A stretch of DNA of 33,987 nucleotides, taken from Prevotellaceae bacterium (GTDB lineage Bacteria > Bacteroidota > Bacteroidia > Bacteroidales > Paludibacteraceae). Below are positions 1 through 6,656 of the stretch, in pieces. A model generated the notes under the pieces. The model had not been told where the DNA came from. It saw only the letters and a program-made list of their open reading frames with translations, and did not search any database. The position numbers were made by a program, and so were the translations under genes. Where the stretch lies: positions 1 through 33,987 of the forward strand of contig JAISKN010000057.1 in NCBI GenBank assembly GCA_031260925.1, read 5' to 3'. Each line of letters begins with the position of its first letter. The stretch's first letter is position 1.

Positions 1-14
1 ACTGCATTTGCACC

Positions 15-83
15 GCAATCCGTTAGGATTGCATCGCTCGGTAGAAAAAATATAAATATAAACCTGCATTCCGTAGGAATGCA
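15..83. repeat. Pair of REP-like palindromes
   Basis: Two short perfect or near-perfect palindromes lie at 15-32 (GCAATCCGTTAGGATTGC) and 65-83 (TGCATTCCGTAGGAATGCA). They share the CCGT..AGGA core and are separated by an AT-rich spacer that begins with CGCTCGGTAG. The tandem arrangement of related palindromes resembles repetitive extragenic palindromes. From memory, similar units are dispersed in Bacteroidales genomes, but I cannot count genomic copies here. No gene overlaps them. Confidence 0.6.
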
Positions 84-137
84 CCCTTAAAAAAACATTT
101 CAACCCCTGATTCGCATAAGTTACAAATTCGCAACAG

Positions 138-407
138 CACCGCCGAGTTTTTGATTATGCACAAGGTGAATTAAATGGTGAGGCAACTATCTGGAATTTC
201 CGGATAGTTCAACTTGCCGAAAATTCTCTAACGGACAATAAATTAACAGAATTATGATTAAATTTGCATTTTAAAAATCAAAAAAATGAACTACTCGAAA
301 ATTTCGAGTAGTTCGATTTTGCCGAAAGCGAGTTTGAAAAATACCGTATCACGCAAGACCGCCTGTTTGAATCTGATTTTGATAGAGAAATGAAATTGTT
401 GAAATAG
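138..407 (+). pseudogene. Decayed RhuM-family (virulence protein) remnant
   Basis: One reading frame carries two fragments. The first, 138-257, reads ...FDYAQGELNGEATIWNFRIV... and stops at TGA 255-257. The second, 312-407, reads FDFAESEFEKYRITQDRLFE... and ends at TAG 405-407. From memory, these match the region after the helix-turn-helix and the extreme C-terminus of RhuM-family proteins, which carry a GEL...NFRIVQ stretch and end in a SEFEKYR..QDRLFESDFD-like tail. The N-terminus and all of the middle are missing, there is no start codon, and in-frame stops occur at 255-257 and 309-311. A 12-bp perfect inverted repeat (289-300/302-313) sits at the deletion junction. Nothing intact remains. 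RhuM function is poorly known, so no role is inferred beyond a relic of an earlier accessory gene. The family assignment comes from recalled motifs and is fairly but not fully secure. Confidence 0.6.
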
Positions 408-412
408 CAAGT

Positions 413-444
413 TTTGAAAAAATAAAAATATTTTATTAATTTTG
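413..444 (+). promoter_or_regulatory. Bacteroidota-type promoter for the toxin-antitoxin pair
   Basis: TTTG at 413-416 and TAATTTTG at 437-444 fit the Bacteroidota -33/-7 consensus (TTTG, TAnnTTTG), with a 20-nt spacer. The start codon of the 49-residue gene lies about 49 nt downstream. Confidence 0.55.
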
Positions 445-492
445 CAGACTTGATAATTATCGGTTTTTTACGCAATAAAAAATAAAAACATT

Positions 493-642
493 ATGGAAAC
501 ATTGACAAAAAAATCGGCTGCAACACAGCCAAAAGAATTGTCGCCAATAGGACGATGGCGCAGAGAACACCCTCACGGATTAGAGGGAATTGTTATTAAC
601 GACCCGCGTATTTTAGACGGTTTGTCTATTTATGATTTCTAA
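493..642 (+). CDS. Small protein, possible antitoxin of a PIN-domain toxin
   Basis: A 49-residue protein encoded from ATG 493 to TAA 640-642. It is not a family I can name. The N-terminus is polar and lysine-rich (METLTKKSAATQ). The rest is Arg/His-rich in the middle (GRWRREHPHGLEG) and ends in NDPRILDGLSIYDF. It lies 12 nt upstream of a PIN-domain gene on the same strand and behind a good promoter, which is the usual position of an antitoxin in a VapBC-type pair. It is shorter than most antitoxins, and no ribbon-helix-helix, AbrB or Phd motif is visible, so it could be only the toxin-binding part of one. The antitoxin role is inferred from position alone. Confidence 0.6.
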   Translation: METLTKKSAATQPKELSPIGRWRREHPHGLEGIVINDPRILDGLSIYDF

Positions 643-654
643 AAGTTTATTCAA

Positions 655-1074
655 ATGAGATATTTAATAGACACAAATATTCTTATACGATTGGTTAATG
701 AACAAGATGCTATTTCGGAGGATGTGTGGAGTATTCTTAATGATACCGATAACACATTCTATATTAGCACTATGAGCATACAGGAAATTTTTATGCTTAT
801 GCAGGCAGGCAAATTGAATGTAAAACAATGGAATAAACCTGCTGATATATTTAATTATATTGAGTATGAATTTTATTGTTCAATAAAATATGTGCAAAAA
901 GAGCATTTGCTTACTTTTGCCAATTTTACTCCTGCCGAAAATCACGGCGACCCATTTGACCGTATGATTATTGCGCAGGCAATTACCGAACAGATACCAT
1001 TAATTAGCAGCGACAAAAAATTTCATCAATATAGAAAACAAAATTTAAAATTTATTTTTAATGAAATGATATAA
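655..1074 (+). CDS. PIN-domain ribonuclease toxin (VapC-like)
   Basis: A 139-residue single-domain PIN protein, the usual length for VapC toxins, which are Mg-dependent endoribonucleases that cleave tRNA, rRNA or mRNA. The acidic metal-binding residues are in their expected places: D6 in RYLIDTNIL at the N-terminus, E44 in STMSIQEIF, D99 and D102 in HGDPFDRMIIAQA, and D120 in LISSDKKF. The active site therefore looks intact. It starts 12 nt after the small upstream gene and shares its promoter, consistent with a type II toxin-antitoxin module. The position next to a decayed gene and REP-like palindromes suggests an accessory patch. The RNA target cannot be predicted from the sequence. Confidence 0.9.
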   Translation: MRYLIDTNILIRLVNEQDAISEDVWSILNDTDNTFYISTMSIQEIFMLMQAGKLNVKQWNKPADIFNYIEYEFYCSIKYVQKEHLLTFANFTPAENHGDPFDRMIIAQAITEQIPLISSDKKFHQYRKQNLKFIFNEMI

Positions 1075-1146
1075 AATTTATAAAATAAAACATAAAACTC
1101 AGACATAACACTTTCTTGATGCTGAAAATTCCACAATTTTAACAGT

Positions 1147-1256
1147 ATAGTCAAGAATAAGTAACAAAAAGGCTCGCGGCGGCGTGGGCTTAACTTATTT
1201 GACTATATGGGTAGTGGAATACCTCAGCAGCGGAAAGTGTAAGTCCGCATTTTTTT
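1147..1256 (+). ncRNA. Candidate structured RNA upstream of an HTH gene
   Basis: A compact run of potential hairpins with no convincing coding content. ATAGTCAAGAATAAGT (1147-1162) pairs with ACTTATTTGACTAT (1193-1206), enclosing a G/C-rich loop. GGTA (1210-1213) can pair with TACC around a GTGGAA loop. GCGGA (1230-1234) pairs with TCCGC (1244-1248) and is followed by a T-run at 1250-1256, as in an intrinsic terminator. The GC-rich loop and T-run stand out in AT-rich DNA. It could be a small RNA ending at 1256 or a leader/attenuator for the HTH gene that starts at 1291. I cannot assign an Rfam family. Confidence 0.4.
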
Positions 1257-1290
1257 ATTATTTCTTACTCAAAAATAACAATTCAGTAAA

Positions 1291-1542
1291 ATGGAAAAAG
1301 GAAAAACATTTCACATCGGAAACATTATTTGCAACCAATTACAAAAGGAAGGCAGAACAAAAAAATGGCTTGCCGAACAAGTGCATTGCAATCCGAGTTG
1401 TCTGTGCAAAACGCTGAAAAAAAGCAGTTTTGACTTGCATTTATTGCAGCGTATTTCTTTTGCTATGTATCACGATTTTGCAAAATATCTTACCGATTAT
1501 TACAACGAAAACGCCGAAAAACGCCAAAATAATGGCAAATAA
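1291..1542 (+). CDS. Small HTH (Cro/C1-like) DNA-binding protein
   Basis: An 83-residue protein. After a short lead (MEKGKTFHIGNII) it has a helix-turn-helix-like stretch: CNQLQKEGRTKKWLAEQ is helices 1-2, VHCNPSCLCKTLKKSS is the turn and recognition helix, and FDLHLLQRISFAMYHDF is the following helix pair. The tail NAEKRQNNGK is polar. The length and layout fit stand-alone XRE-type regulators common in Bacteroidales. Its target is unknown. The structured element at 1147-1256 lies 35 nt upstream and ends in a terminator-like hairpin, so the gene may be attenuated. A longer reading frame on the same strand at 1184-1417 overlaps it but has no domain character. Confidence 0.75.
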   Translation: MEKGKTFHIGNIICNQLQKEGRTKKWLAEQVHCNPSCLCKTLKKSSFDLHLLQRISFAMYHDFAKYLTDYYNENAEKRQNNGK

Positions 1543-1621
1543 AGCCATTTTAGATGCAAAATTTGCCATAAAACAGGCATTTTTTGCCACTAAAATAAAG
1601 TGATTTTTAGGTTTTTAAATA

Positions 1622-1629
1622 TAATTTTG
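1622..1629 (+). promoter_or_regulatory. -7 box (TAATTTTG) for the 1690-3393 gene cluster
   Basis: TAATTTTG matches TAnnTTTG and lies about 60 nt before the first ATG of three closely spaced genes for exported proteins. No convincing TTTG is present at -33. Confidence 0.45.
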
Positions 1630-1689
1630 CAATCTAAATTTTAATAAATTATTTTAATTTTTAACTTAAAAAAACAATTTTATTTTCCA

Positions 1690-2394
1690 ATGAAAAAATT
1701 TTTACTTTTTGCAGCCCTGTTATGCTGCGTAAATGCGTTTGCACAAGACGTAATTCTCAAAAAAGACGGCTCGGAAATCAAAGCCAAAGTGCTTGAAATT
1801 ACCGACCAGCAAGTCAAGTATAAAGACTTTGACTTGCTGGTCGGTCCCACCCGCAACATAGACCTGACCGAAGTGTTTATGATTACCTACGAAAACGGAC
1901 AAAAAGAAGTTTTCAACAAACAAACTCAACCCGCTGTACCAACTACTCGCGGAAGAAATTACAACACGCCCTCAACTGACTTGAAAGCCGAATTTGACAG
2001 AATTGGCACAGATGACGACAAAATGTTGGAATTTTTCAGAAAGAACAATTTCACAAGTTATTACGACGATTTTGAAAGTGCCTGCCGTCAAAGACGTGCT
2101 GGAAAGGGCTTGCTCGGTGCAGGACTTGGACTTACAGGTGGAGGTATAGTATTTATGACCGTTGGGTTAATTATATGGGAACCTGGTTTTTACATTGCTG
2201 GTTATGCTTTGACTGGTATGGGAGAAGTTTTTGTAATCGTCAGCATTCCTGTTTCTGCAAGTGCAGGTGGAAAGAAAAAAGCGATTAAGAATGATTTTGC
2301 AAGAAAAAATTTTGGCGTTGATGGTTACACATATCAACCAAAATTAAATTTCGGTTTAACATCGAATGGAGTAGGTCTTACATTGAATTTCTAA
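1690..2394 (+). CDS. Secreted or membrane protein of unknown function
   Basis: A 234-residue protein with a clear signal peptide (MKKFLLFAALLCCVNAFA, cleavage probably before QDVI). Residues 20-80 resemble a small domain common in Bacteroidota exported proteins (ILKKDGSEIKAKVLEI..., then a ...ITYENGQKE stretch). A polar linker follows, then a hydrophobic Gly-rich pair of segments around residues 137-190 that could form a membrane hairpin, and a short basic region. I cannot name a function. It is first of three genes on the same strand with short gaps (22 and 26 nt), probably co-transcribed. Oddity: codons encoding roughly residues 38-52 contain a perfect 17-bp inverted repeat (1801-1845). Family members may show whether DFDLLVG there is native. 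Confidence 0.8.
   Translation: MKKFLLFAALLCCVNAFAQDVILKKDGSEIKAKVLEITDQQVKYKDFDLLVGPTRNIDLTEVFMITYENGQKEVFNKQTQPAVPTTRGRNYNTPSTDLKAEFDRIGTDDDKMLEFFRKNNFTSYYDDFESACRQRRAGKGLLGAGLGLTGGGIVFMTVGLIIWEPGFYIAGYALTGMGEVFVIVSIPVSASAGGKKKAIKNDFARKNFGVDGYTYQPKLNFGLTSNGVGLTLNF
1801..1845. repeat. Perfect 17-bp inverted repeat inside a coding sequence
   Basis: ACCGACCAGCAAGTCAA (1801-1817) is the exact reverse complement of TTGACTTGCTGGTCGGT (1829-1845), with an 11-nt loop. It lies wholly inside the gene at 1690-2394. A match this long is unlikely by chance in coding DNA. Template-switch correction of a shorter imperfect palindrome is one explanation, and a regulatory hairpin is another. Confidence 0.85.
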
Positions 2395-2416
2395 TTTATT
2401 AACTAAAAAAATTACA

Positions 2417-2971
2417 ATGAAAAAATTACTTTTTACTTTTGTGTGCCTTTTTGGCGCAATGAGTTTATTTGCAGGAAATCCTGTATCTGTAAAATCGGGC
2501 GATGTTTCGGTTTTAAAAGATGTTACAACTGCGCTTTTGGAACTTGATTTTTCCAATGCAACGGTTGAAGGCAAAACTATTGATGAATATTTGGAGTCGC
2601 GCGGGAGTGATTTCGTAAGAGACTTTCCGCAAGATAAGGAGTATTCTGCATTGATGTTTGCTGCACAGTATAACAAGAAAAACAAAGGGCTGCACGTTGC
2701 AACCGATGTTTCTGATGCTGTTCTCAAATTTGTAATTCACGTTGATAAACTCGACTACGGCAATGCTCACGGACAGTTTATGCCCTTTGCCAGTGCCAAA
2801 TCGGGCGGTTGCATTATCAGTGGAACGATTGATATTATAGATTTGAAAACAAATGAAATTGTCCTCACGCTTTCTATTGATGAGGTTAAAGGGTTGGCTA
2901 ATGTTTCAGACAAAATTCGATTAGGTCTGTGTTTTTTTGAATTAGGCAGCAGTGTTGCCAAAGTGAAATAA
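2417..2971 (+). CDS. Secreted protein of unknown function
   Basis: A 184-residue protein with a signal peptide (MKKLLFTFVCLFGAMSLFA, cleavage near GNPVS). The mature part alternates short β-like stretches, for example VLKFVIHVDKLDYGNA and GCIISGTIDIIDLKTNEIVL. From memory, the pattern of a charged middle (VRDFPQDKEYSALMFAAQYN) followed by a repeated β-strand region is typical of small periplasmic lipid- or peptide-binding folds, but I recognise no family. No lipobox is present. It sits 22 nt after the preceding secreted-protein gene and 26 nt before a lipoprotein gene, so it is probably part of the same transcript. Function unknown. Confidence 0.78.
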   Translation: MKKLLFTFVCLFGAMSLFAGNPVSVKSGDVSVLKDVTTALLELDFSNATVEGKTIDEYLESRGSDFVRDFPQDKEYSALMFAAQYNKKNKGLHVATDVSDAVLKFVIHVDKLDYGNAHGQFMPFASAKSGGCIISGTIDIIDLKTNEIVLTLSIDEVKGLANVSDKIRLGLCFFELGSSVAKVK

Positions 2972-2997
2972 TTATTAACTTTTAAATATTTTTAACT

Positions 2998-3393
2998 ATG
3001 AAAAAATTTATATTAATTTTCACATTAGTTGCAACAGGCATATTTTTTACAAGTTGTGACAAAGGCGCAGATATTGCGAAAGGCAAACTCAAAGGTACTA
3101 CTTGGGTGTATAATTGGGATTATTATGGTACTTATATTGATAGTGAAACACACTATACTTACACTTTCTCTTTTATTTCTGACAATGAGGGCAAATTAAC
3201 ACGCACTGGTTGGTACAGAATTGAAAATAAGAGAGAAAACGTAAATCAGAGCCAAACTTTTACCTATATTTTAAAAGAGGGGGTTATTACTTGTGCAAGT
3301 GCAGGAATAAGGAATAAAGGAGGATATCCTTTTACTATTTCAGACGATTTTAAAACTTTATCAATAGGTAGTGAGACATATACACGCAATTAA
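2998..3393 (+). CDS. Small lipoprotein, lipocalin-like
   Basis: A 131-residue protein with a lipoprotein signal peptide. The hydrophobic lead ends at FFTSC-D, placing the lipidated Cys at residue 20. The remainder reads as a small β-barrel: LKGTTWVYNWDYY at the start, YTYTFSFISDNEGKLTRTGWYR in the middle and a short C-terminal strand (FKTLSIGSETYTRN). Openings of the kind GTTW followed by antiparallel strands are common in small lipocalin-like lipoproteins of Bacteroidota. No enzyme motif is visible. It is the last gene of the three-gene cluster and ends 22 nt before a strong bidirectional terminator hairpin. Confidence 0.78.
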   Translation: MKKFILIFTLVATGIFFTSCDKGADIAKGKLKGTTWVYNWDYYGTYIDSETHYTYTFSFISDNEGKLTRTGWYRIENKRENVNQSQTFTYILKEGVITCASAGIRNKGGYPFTISDDFKTLSIGSETYTRN

Positions 3394-3415
3394 AACCAAT
3401 ATTTTTCAAATAATA

Positions 3416-3449
3416 AAAGCACAATCGTTGATAAAAACGATTGTGCTTT
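3416..3449. terminator. Bidirectional intrinsic terminator
   Basis: AAAGCACAATCGTT (3416-3429) and AACGATTGTGCTTT (3436-3449) form a perfect 14-bp stem with a 6-nt loop, with A and T runs at the stem base. It lies exactly between the convergent ends of the lipoprotein gene (plus) and murI (minus), so it can serve both. Confidence 0.85.
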
Positions 3450-3454
3450 GTTTC

Positions 3455-4270
3455 TTAATTCAGCATCACTCTTTTCGCCTCGATATTTTTATTGAGAAAA
3501 ATGGAGGCGGAACTCTCAAATTTTTCCACAGATTCTGTTGTATAAAACTGAATTGTGGAATTTTTTGTGCAAAGTTTTTCGTGTTCCGAGTGCCGCAGTA
3601 AATAATCTGCCAAACTGTCGGCTACAAGGTTTCCCTGAGTGATAATTTTGATGTTTTCGGGCAAATATTTTCTGATTTTTTCAAGCAAAAGAGGATAATG
3701 CGTGCAGCCGAGAATTATTGCATCAATATTTTTATTTTTTGCTAAAATATTGTCAATGTGCTGTTTAACGAAATAATCTGCGCCGTTTTTTAAATGCTCG
3801 TTGTTTTCCACAATCGGCACCCACATCGGACAATCCTCAGAAACGACCGTTATTTGCTCAAAAAGTTTTGCAATTTCCATTTCGTACGATTTCGACTGAA
3901 TTGTGCCGCTTGTACCGAAAATTCCAACTGTTTTTGTTTTGGTAAAATAATCAATTTTTTCAGCCGTTGGGCGAATAATTCCAAGCACTCGGCGGTTTGG
4001 TGCAATATTTGGCAAATCAGCCTGTTGAATTGTGCGCAGGGCTTTTGCTGAGGCTGTGTTGCAGGCAATAATTATGATTTGGCAATCGAGTTCAAAAAGT
4101 TTTTTGACACATTGCAAAGTGTAGGCATAAACCACCTCAAACGAGCGCGACCCGTATGGCGTGCGCGCATTGTCGCCGAGATAAATATAGTCGTATTGCG
4201 GGAGTTTTTCTACAATTTTTTCTAAAATTGTCAGTCCGCCATAGCCAGAGTCAAAAATTCCGATTTTCAT
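3455..4270 (-). CDS. murI: Glutamate racemase MurI
   Basis: A 271-residue protein, full length for the family. It interconverts L- and D-glutamate for peptidoglycan synthesis in the cytoplasm. The start IGIFDSGYGGLT holds the substrate-binding D7-S8. The two catalytic cysteines are C70 in IIACNTAS and C189 in LGCTHYPLL, both in canonical contexts, and LGDNARTPYG (residues 31-40) is also conserved. The reading frame is intact. The gene is single on the minus strand, converging on the 2998 lipoprotein across a shared terminator. A candidate -7 box on the minus strand (4477-4484) lies beyond a palindromic repeat, so the mRNA would begin with a strong hairpin in a leader of about 200 nt. Confidence 0.97.
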   Translation of the reverse strand: MKIGIFDSGYGGLTILEKIVEKLPQYDYIYLGDNARTPYGSRSFEVVYAYTLQCVKKLFELDCQIIIIACNTASAKALRTIQQADLPNIAPNRRVLGIIRPTAEKIDYFTKTKTVGIFGTSGTIQSKSYEMEIAKLFEQITVVSEDCPMWVPIVENNEHLKNGADYFVKQHIDNILAKNKNIDAIILGCTHYPLLLEKIRKYLPENIKIITQGNLVADSLADYLLRHSEHEKLCTKNSTIQFYTTESVEKFESSASIFLNKNIEAKRVMLN

Positions 4271-4387
4271 TTTTTTAATTTTTCACAGAATTAACGGTTA
4301 ATATTTTTTTTGAGGTGCTATTAATTTTTAAAATTATCAAGATAATAGAAAAACAATTAAAAAAACAGAATATAAAATAAAGAAACC

Positions 4388-4460
4388 TGTCATTCCCGCG
4401 CAGGCGGGAATCCCATTTGTACAATGAAGCAAGGAGATTCCAGCCTGCGCGGGAATGACA
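4388..4460. repeat. Palindromic repeat family A, copy 1
   Basis: A 73-bp unit with 25-nt inverted arms at 4388-4412 and 4436-4460. The left arm starts TGTCATTCCCGCGCAGG, the right arm ends CGCGGGAATGACA, and there is one mismatch. The loop starts CCATTTGTACAAT. A second copy with the same length and geometry is at 30218-30290. It is GC-rich in an AT-rich setting and looks like a non-autonomous mobile palindrome. Confidence 0.85.
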
Positions 4461-4476
4461 CCTGATTTTGATTGTG

Positions 4477-4484
4477 CAAAGGTA
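4477..4484 (-). promoter_or_regulatory. Candidate -7 box for murI
   Basis: On the minus strand this reads TACCTTTG, a match to TAnnTTTG. It is about 207 nt upstream of murI, with the family A palindrome between them. No good TTTG lies at the expected -33 distance. Confidence 0.35.
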
Positions 4485-4512
4485 ATTAATTTTTTCTGAA
4501 ATTGTTAAACAA

Positions 4513-4675
4513 GAGACTGTCTCAAAAGCACGCAGATGACGCAGATTAGACGGATTTACGCAGATTTTTATTAACAATAAATTAGATAAAAAGCAGATAA
4601 TCAATATTTTAATTATCTGCGTTTATCTATTAAATCAGCGTTATCTGCGTGCTAAAAAACTTTTGAGACAGCCCC
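4513..4675. mobile_element. MITE-like palindromic element, family B copy 1
   Basis: Short outer inverted repeats end in CTGTCTCAAAAG (left, 4513-4528) and CTTTTGAGACAG (right, 4660-4675). Inside them, longer imperfect arms start GCACGCAGATGACGCAG (4528 on) and end TATCTGCGTGC (near 4653). No coding potential. The sequence GCACGCAGATGA...CAGATTAGACGG recurs at 30132 on. The GCTGTCTCAAAA-like ends recall insertion-sequence termini, so this may be a miniature element moved by a transposase elsewhere. I see no clear target-site duplication. Confidence 0.6.
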
Positions 4676-4692
4676 TTTTATTAGACTGAATG

Positions 4693-5589
4693 TTAGTTCT
4701 CAATTTCGCGCACCAGAATGAACGGTAAAATTGCTTGTGTGGCAGCAACTAAACGAAATTCCTCTGTTTTGCCCTCTTCGTTGGTAAAGTCGCCGACAAT
4801 TTCAATACTACCGCGTATGAGTTGCAAATTTACAAGCGCACCCTGCGGAATGCCGTCAAAAAGTTTGTTATTTAAGACTGCTTGTCCGTTGTCGTTGGTT
4901 ATAATATCTGCATTGCGTACATATTTTTTGTATTCATTACCGTAAATATCCATTCCGTGCCACTCTACGACTACCACTAAACCGTTTTCATTTTTGGGGT
5001 CTGCATTCCAACCAAGCACAAAATCTTTGTAGTAACAATAGGGCAACAAATCTTCTGGCGTTGCAATGTTTGGCGATGTAATATTCAGCAGTTCAGGCAC
5101 ATACATTTTAATTGTACCGCTACTTGTTTCGTCATTTGCAGGCGTTTTCATTACTCCGCTCGTTGAATTTTCGTTAAAAAGCGAAAAACTTACTTCATTG
5201 CCGAAAAATTGAGTATTTGCGGGCTGCAAAGGTTGCAAATTTTGCGTTAAATCTTTGACATTCATATTATTTACTGCAAAGCCAATATGACGTGTCGGCT
5301 GCATATCTTTTAGCAATTCCTGCGTTGCGTCTTGTTTTGCAAACTGCGAAGGCATTTTAAAAAACATTTCTGCTGCATCTATAGAATTTTGCTTTGTAGA
5401 TAAATAACCTACAATTTCGCCGTCGTGATTAAGTATTTTTGCATAGTTTGTCTGCCCTCTGAAAAGCATTTTTTGCGATACTTCTGTCTGTTTATTATCG
5501 TTGTTTGACGATAAGCCGTCTGATTTTTGACAGCCTGCAATAGCCGAAAAGCAAATTGCTGTTACTGATATATAAATAAATTTTTTCAT
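4693..5589 (-). CDS. Lipoprotein of unknown function
   Basis: A 298-residue protein. The signal peptide ends in a lipobox (FSAIAGC, Cys at residue 20), followed by QKSDG and a polar Asn-rich linker, as in surface-anchored lipoproteins. The mature chain has no catalytic motif I recognise. The C-terminal half has a β-rich stretch (NGLVVVVEWHGMDIYGNEY, ALVNLQLIRGSIEIVGDF) that could be an immunoglobulin-like fold. It is downstream of another lipoprotein gene (gap 33 nt) on the minus strand and probably co-transcribed with it from the divergent region near 6500. The family B repeat just beyond its stop codon could act as terminator. Function unknown. Confidence 0.8.
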   Translation of the reverse strand: MKKFIYISVTAICFSAIAGCQKSDGLSSNNDNKQTEVSQKMLFRGQTNYAKILNHDGEIVGYLSTKQNSIDAAEMFFKMPSQFAKQDATQELLKDMQPTRHIGFAVNNMNVKDLTQNLQPLQPANTQFFGNEVSFSLFNENSTSGVMKTPANDETSSGTIKMYVPELLNITSPNIATPEDLLPYCYYKDFVLGWNADPKNENGLVVVVEWHGMDIYGNEYKKYVRNADIITNDNGQAVLNNKLFDGIPQGALVNLQLIRGSIEIVGDFTNEEGKTEEFRLVAATQAILPFILVREIEN

Positions 5590-5622
5590 CTGAATAATTT
5601 GTTTTAAATGATTAATAATTAA

Positions 5623-6426
5623 TTACTGAATGCCTGTAACTTTTAAGTCCAATTTAGATGCAGACTGCACATTCTGAAGAGTTTGATTTATCATAGCACC
5701 ATTAATGTAAATAGGTTTAATAAATGGTATGTGTGGAGTAATATTGATGGCTGCACCAGAAATATTTAAAGGGTCTATAATTGCACCAACTCTATCGCCT
5801 TCTATAATTAATTCCATCGAAGAATTCCAATTATAATAGCCTCGTTCCCACGTCCACGTCAAATTGTATATCAGTCCATTGTCGCTTTCGTATGGACCAG
5901 ATACAATATACATATTATATTTATGTTTTGTATCACCTCTATTAGAATGCCAGAATTCTATATAGTCATAAACTTCATTATTGTCACGTATGCTCATTCC
6001 TGGCTCATTCCAACTTTGAGGACGTCTGGGGATAGAGGTACAATCATTTACTCCTAATTTAGTGTAAATTTGAGACATATTACTATCATCATAGTCGTTA
6101 TAATCAAGACATTCATCGTTTATTGTGGTTGTTACAATAACTTTTGAATTTGATTGTACGCCTGCAAAATTAGGATGATTGAATACTCCCCAAAAATTGG
6201 TTATTGGGTTATCATCGCTAACTTTTAAATTCTGATAACCTCTGCCTGAATTAACTCTGTAATAATTTCCAACTATGGAAAGATTAAATGGTTTGACAAA
6301 TTTACCAAAATTATTAGAGTTTCCCCACGTTATCTCAAGATTCATATTACATTTATCTTCAGGAATACAACTTGATATGCCGAATAACAGCACAATTAAA
6401 AATACATAATTTTTTGTTTTTTTCAT
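5623..6426 (-). CDS. Lipoprotein of unknown function
   Basis: A 267-residue protein with a lipoprotein signal peptide (VLLFGISSC, Cys at about residue 20). The mature region is rich in Asn, Tyr, Trp and Asp, and looks β-structured (FGKFVKPFNLSIVGNYYRV, YNLTWTWERGYYNWNSSMEL). No conserved enzyme motif is apparent. First gene of a probable two-gene minus-strand operon with the 4693-5589 lipoprotein. A good -7 box lies about 76 nt upstream at 6502-6509. The next gene in the other direction encodes an S41-family lipoprotein. The two units share a 230-nt control region. Confidence 0.8.
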   Translation of the reverse strand: MKKTKNYVFLIVLLFGISSCIPEDKCNMNLEITWGNSNNFGKFVKPFNLSIVGNYYRVNSGRGYQNLKVSDDNPITNFWGVFNHPNFAGVQSNSKVIVTTTINDECLDYNDYDDSNMSQIYTKLGVNDCTSIPRRPQSWNEPGMSIRDNNEVYDYIEFWHSNRGDTKHKYNMYIVSGPYESDNGLIYNLTWTWERGYYNWNSSMELIIEGDRVGAIIDPLNISGAAINITPHIPFIKPIYINGAMINQTLQNVQSASKLDLKVTGIQ

Positions 6427-6501
6427 AATAAGAAAGGTTTAAATTGTTAAAAAAATAAAATTAATTAATTTATGAAAAATTTTACGCGCGATTTTTCGCT
6501 G

Positions 6502-6509
6502 CAAAGATA
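6502..6509 (-). promoter_or_regulatory. -7 box for the minus-strand lipoprotein pair
   Basis: On the minus strand it reads TATCTTTG followed by CAGCG, a full match to TAnnTTTG, about 76 nt upstream of the 6426 start. Confidence 0.5.
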
Positions 6510-6539
6510 TATGTGTTATTTTAATAAATCTACGCGTTT

Positions 6540-6605
6540 TATACATAAAAAATTCATTATGTACATTCTGCATTGTTTATGTATTTTATACATAATTTTT
6601 ATGTG
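6540..6605. promoter_or_regulatory. Array of TACATAA/TTATGTA half-sites (possible operator)
   Basis: Five related heptamers alternate in orientation: TACATAA 6542-6548, TTATGTA 6557-6563, TTATGTA 6577-6583, TACATAA 6589-6595 and TTATGTG 6599-6605. They lie between two divergent -7 boxes. The layout fits binding sites for a dimeric regulator controlling both directions. The regulator is unknown, and the HTH gene at 7828 is one candidate. Confidence 0.4.
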
Positions 6606-6626
6606 TGTTGATATGTTTATTTTTAC

Positions 6627-6634
6627 TATCTTTG
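6627..6634 (+). promoter_or_regulatory. -7 box for the S41-family lipoprotein gene
   Basis: TATCTTTG followed by CA matches TAnnTTTG and lies 23 nt before the ATG at 6657, so the leader would be short. Confidence 0.55.
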
Positions 6635-6656
6635 CAAAATAAAAATACAATCGCAA

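Noticed and set aside
1184-1417. Open frame overlapping the candidate structured RNA and the HTH gene
   Set aside because: No recognisable domain, and the HTH frame at 1291-1542 has clear protein character. The first part falls in hairpin-forming sequence.
4275-4604. Minus-strand open frame of about 109 codons upstream of murI
   Set aside because: It runs through the family A and B palindromes (reading CHSRAGWN...WDSRLRGNDR), a familiar artefact of such repeats, and has no other protein character.
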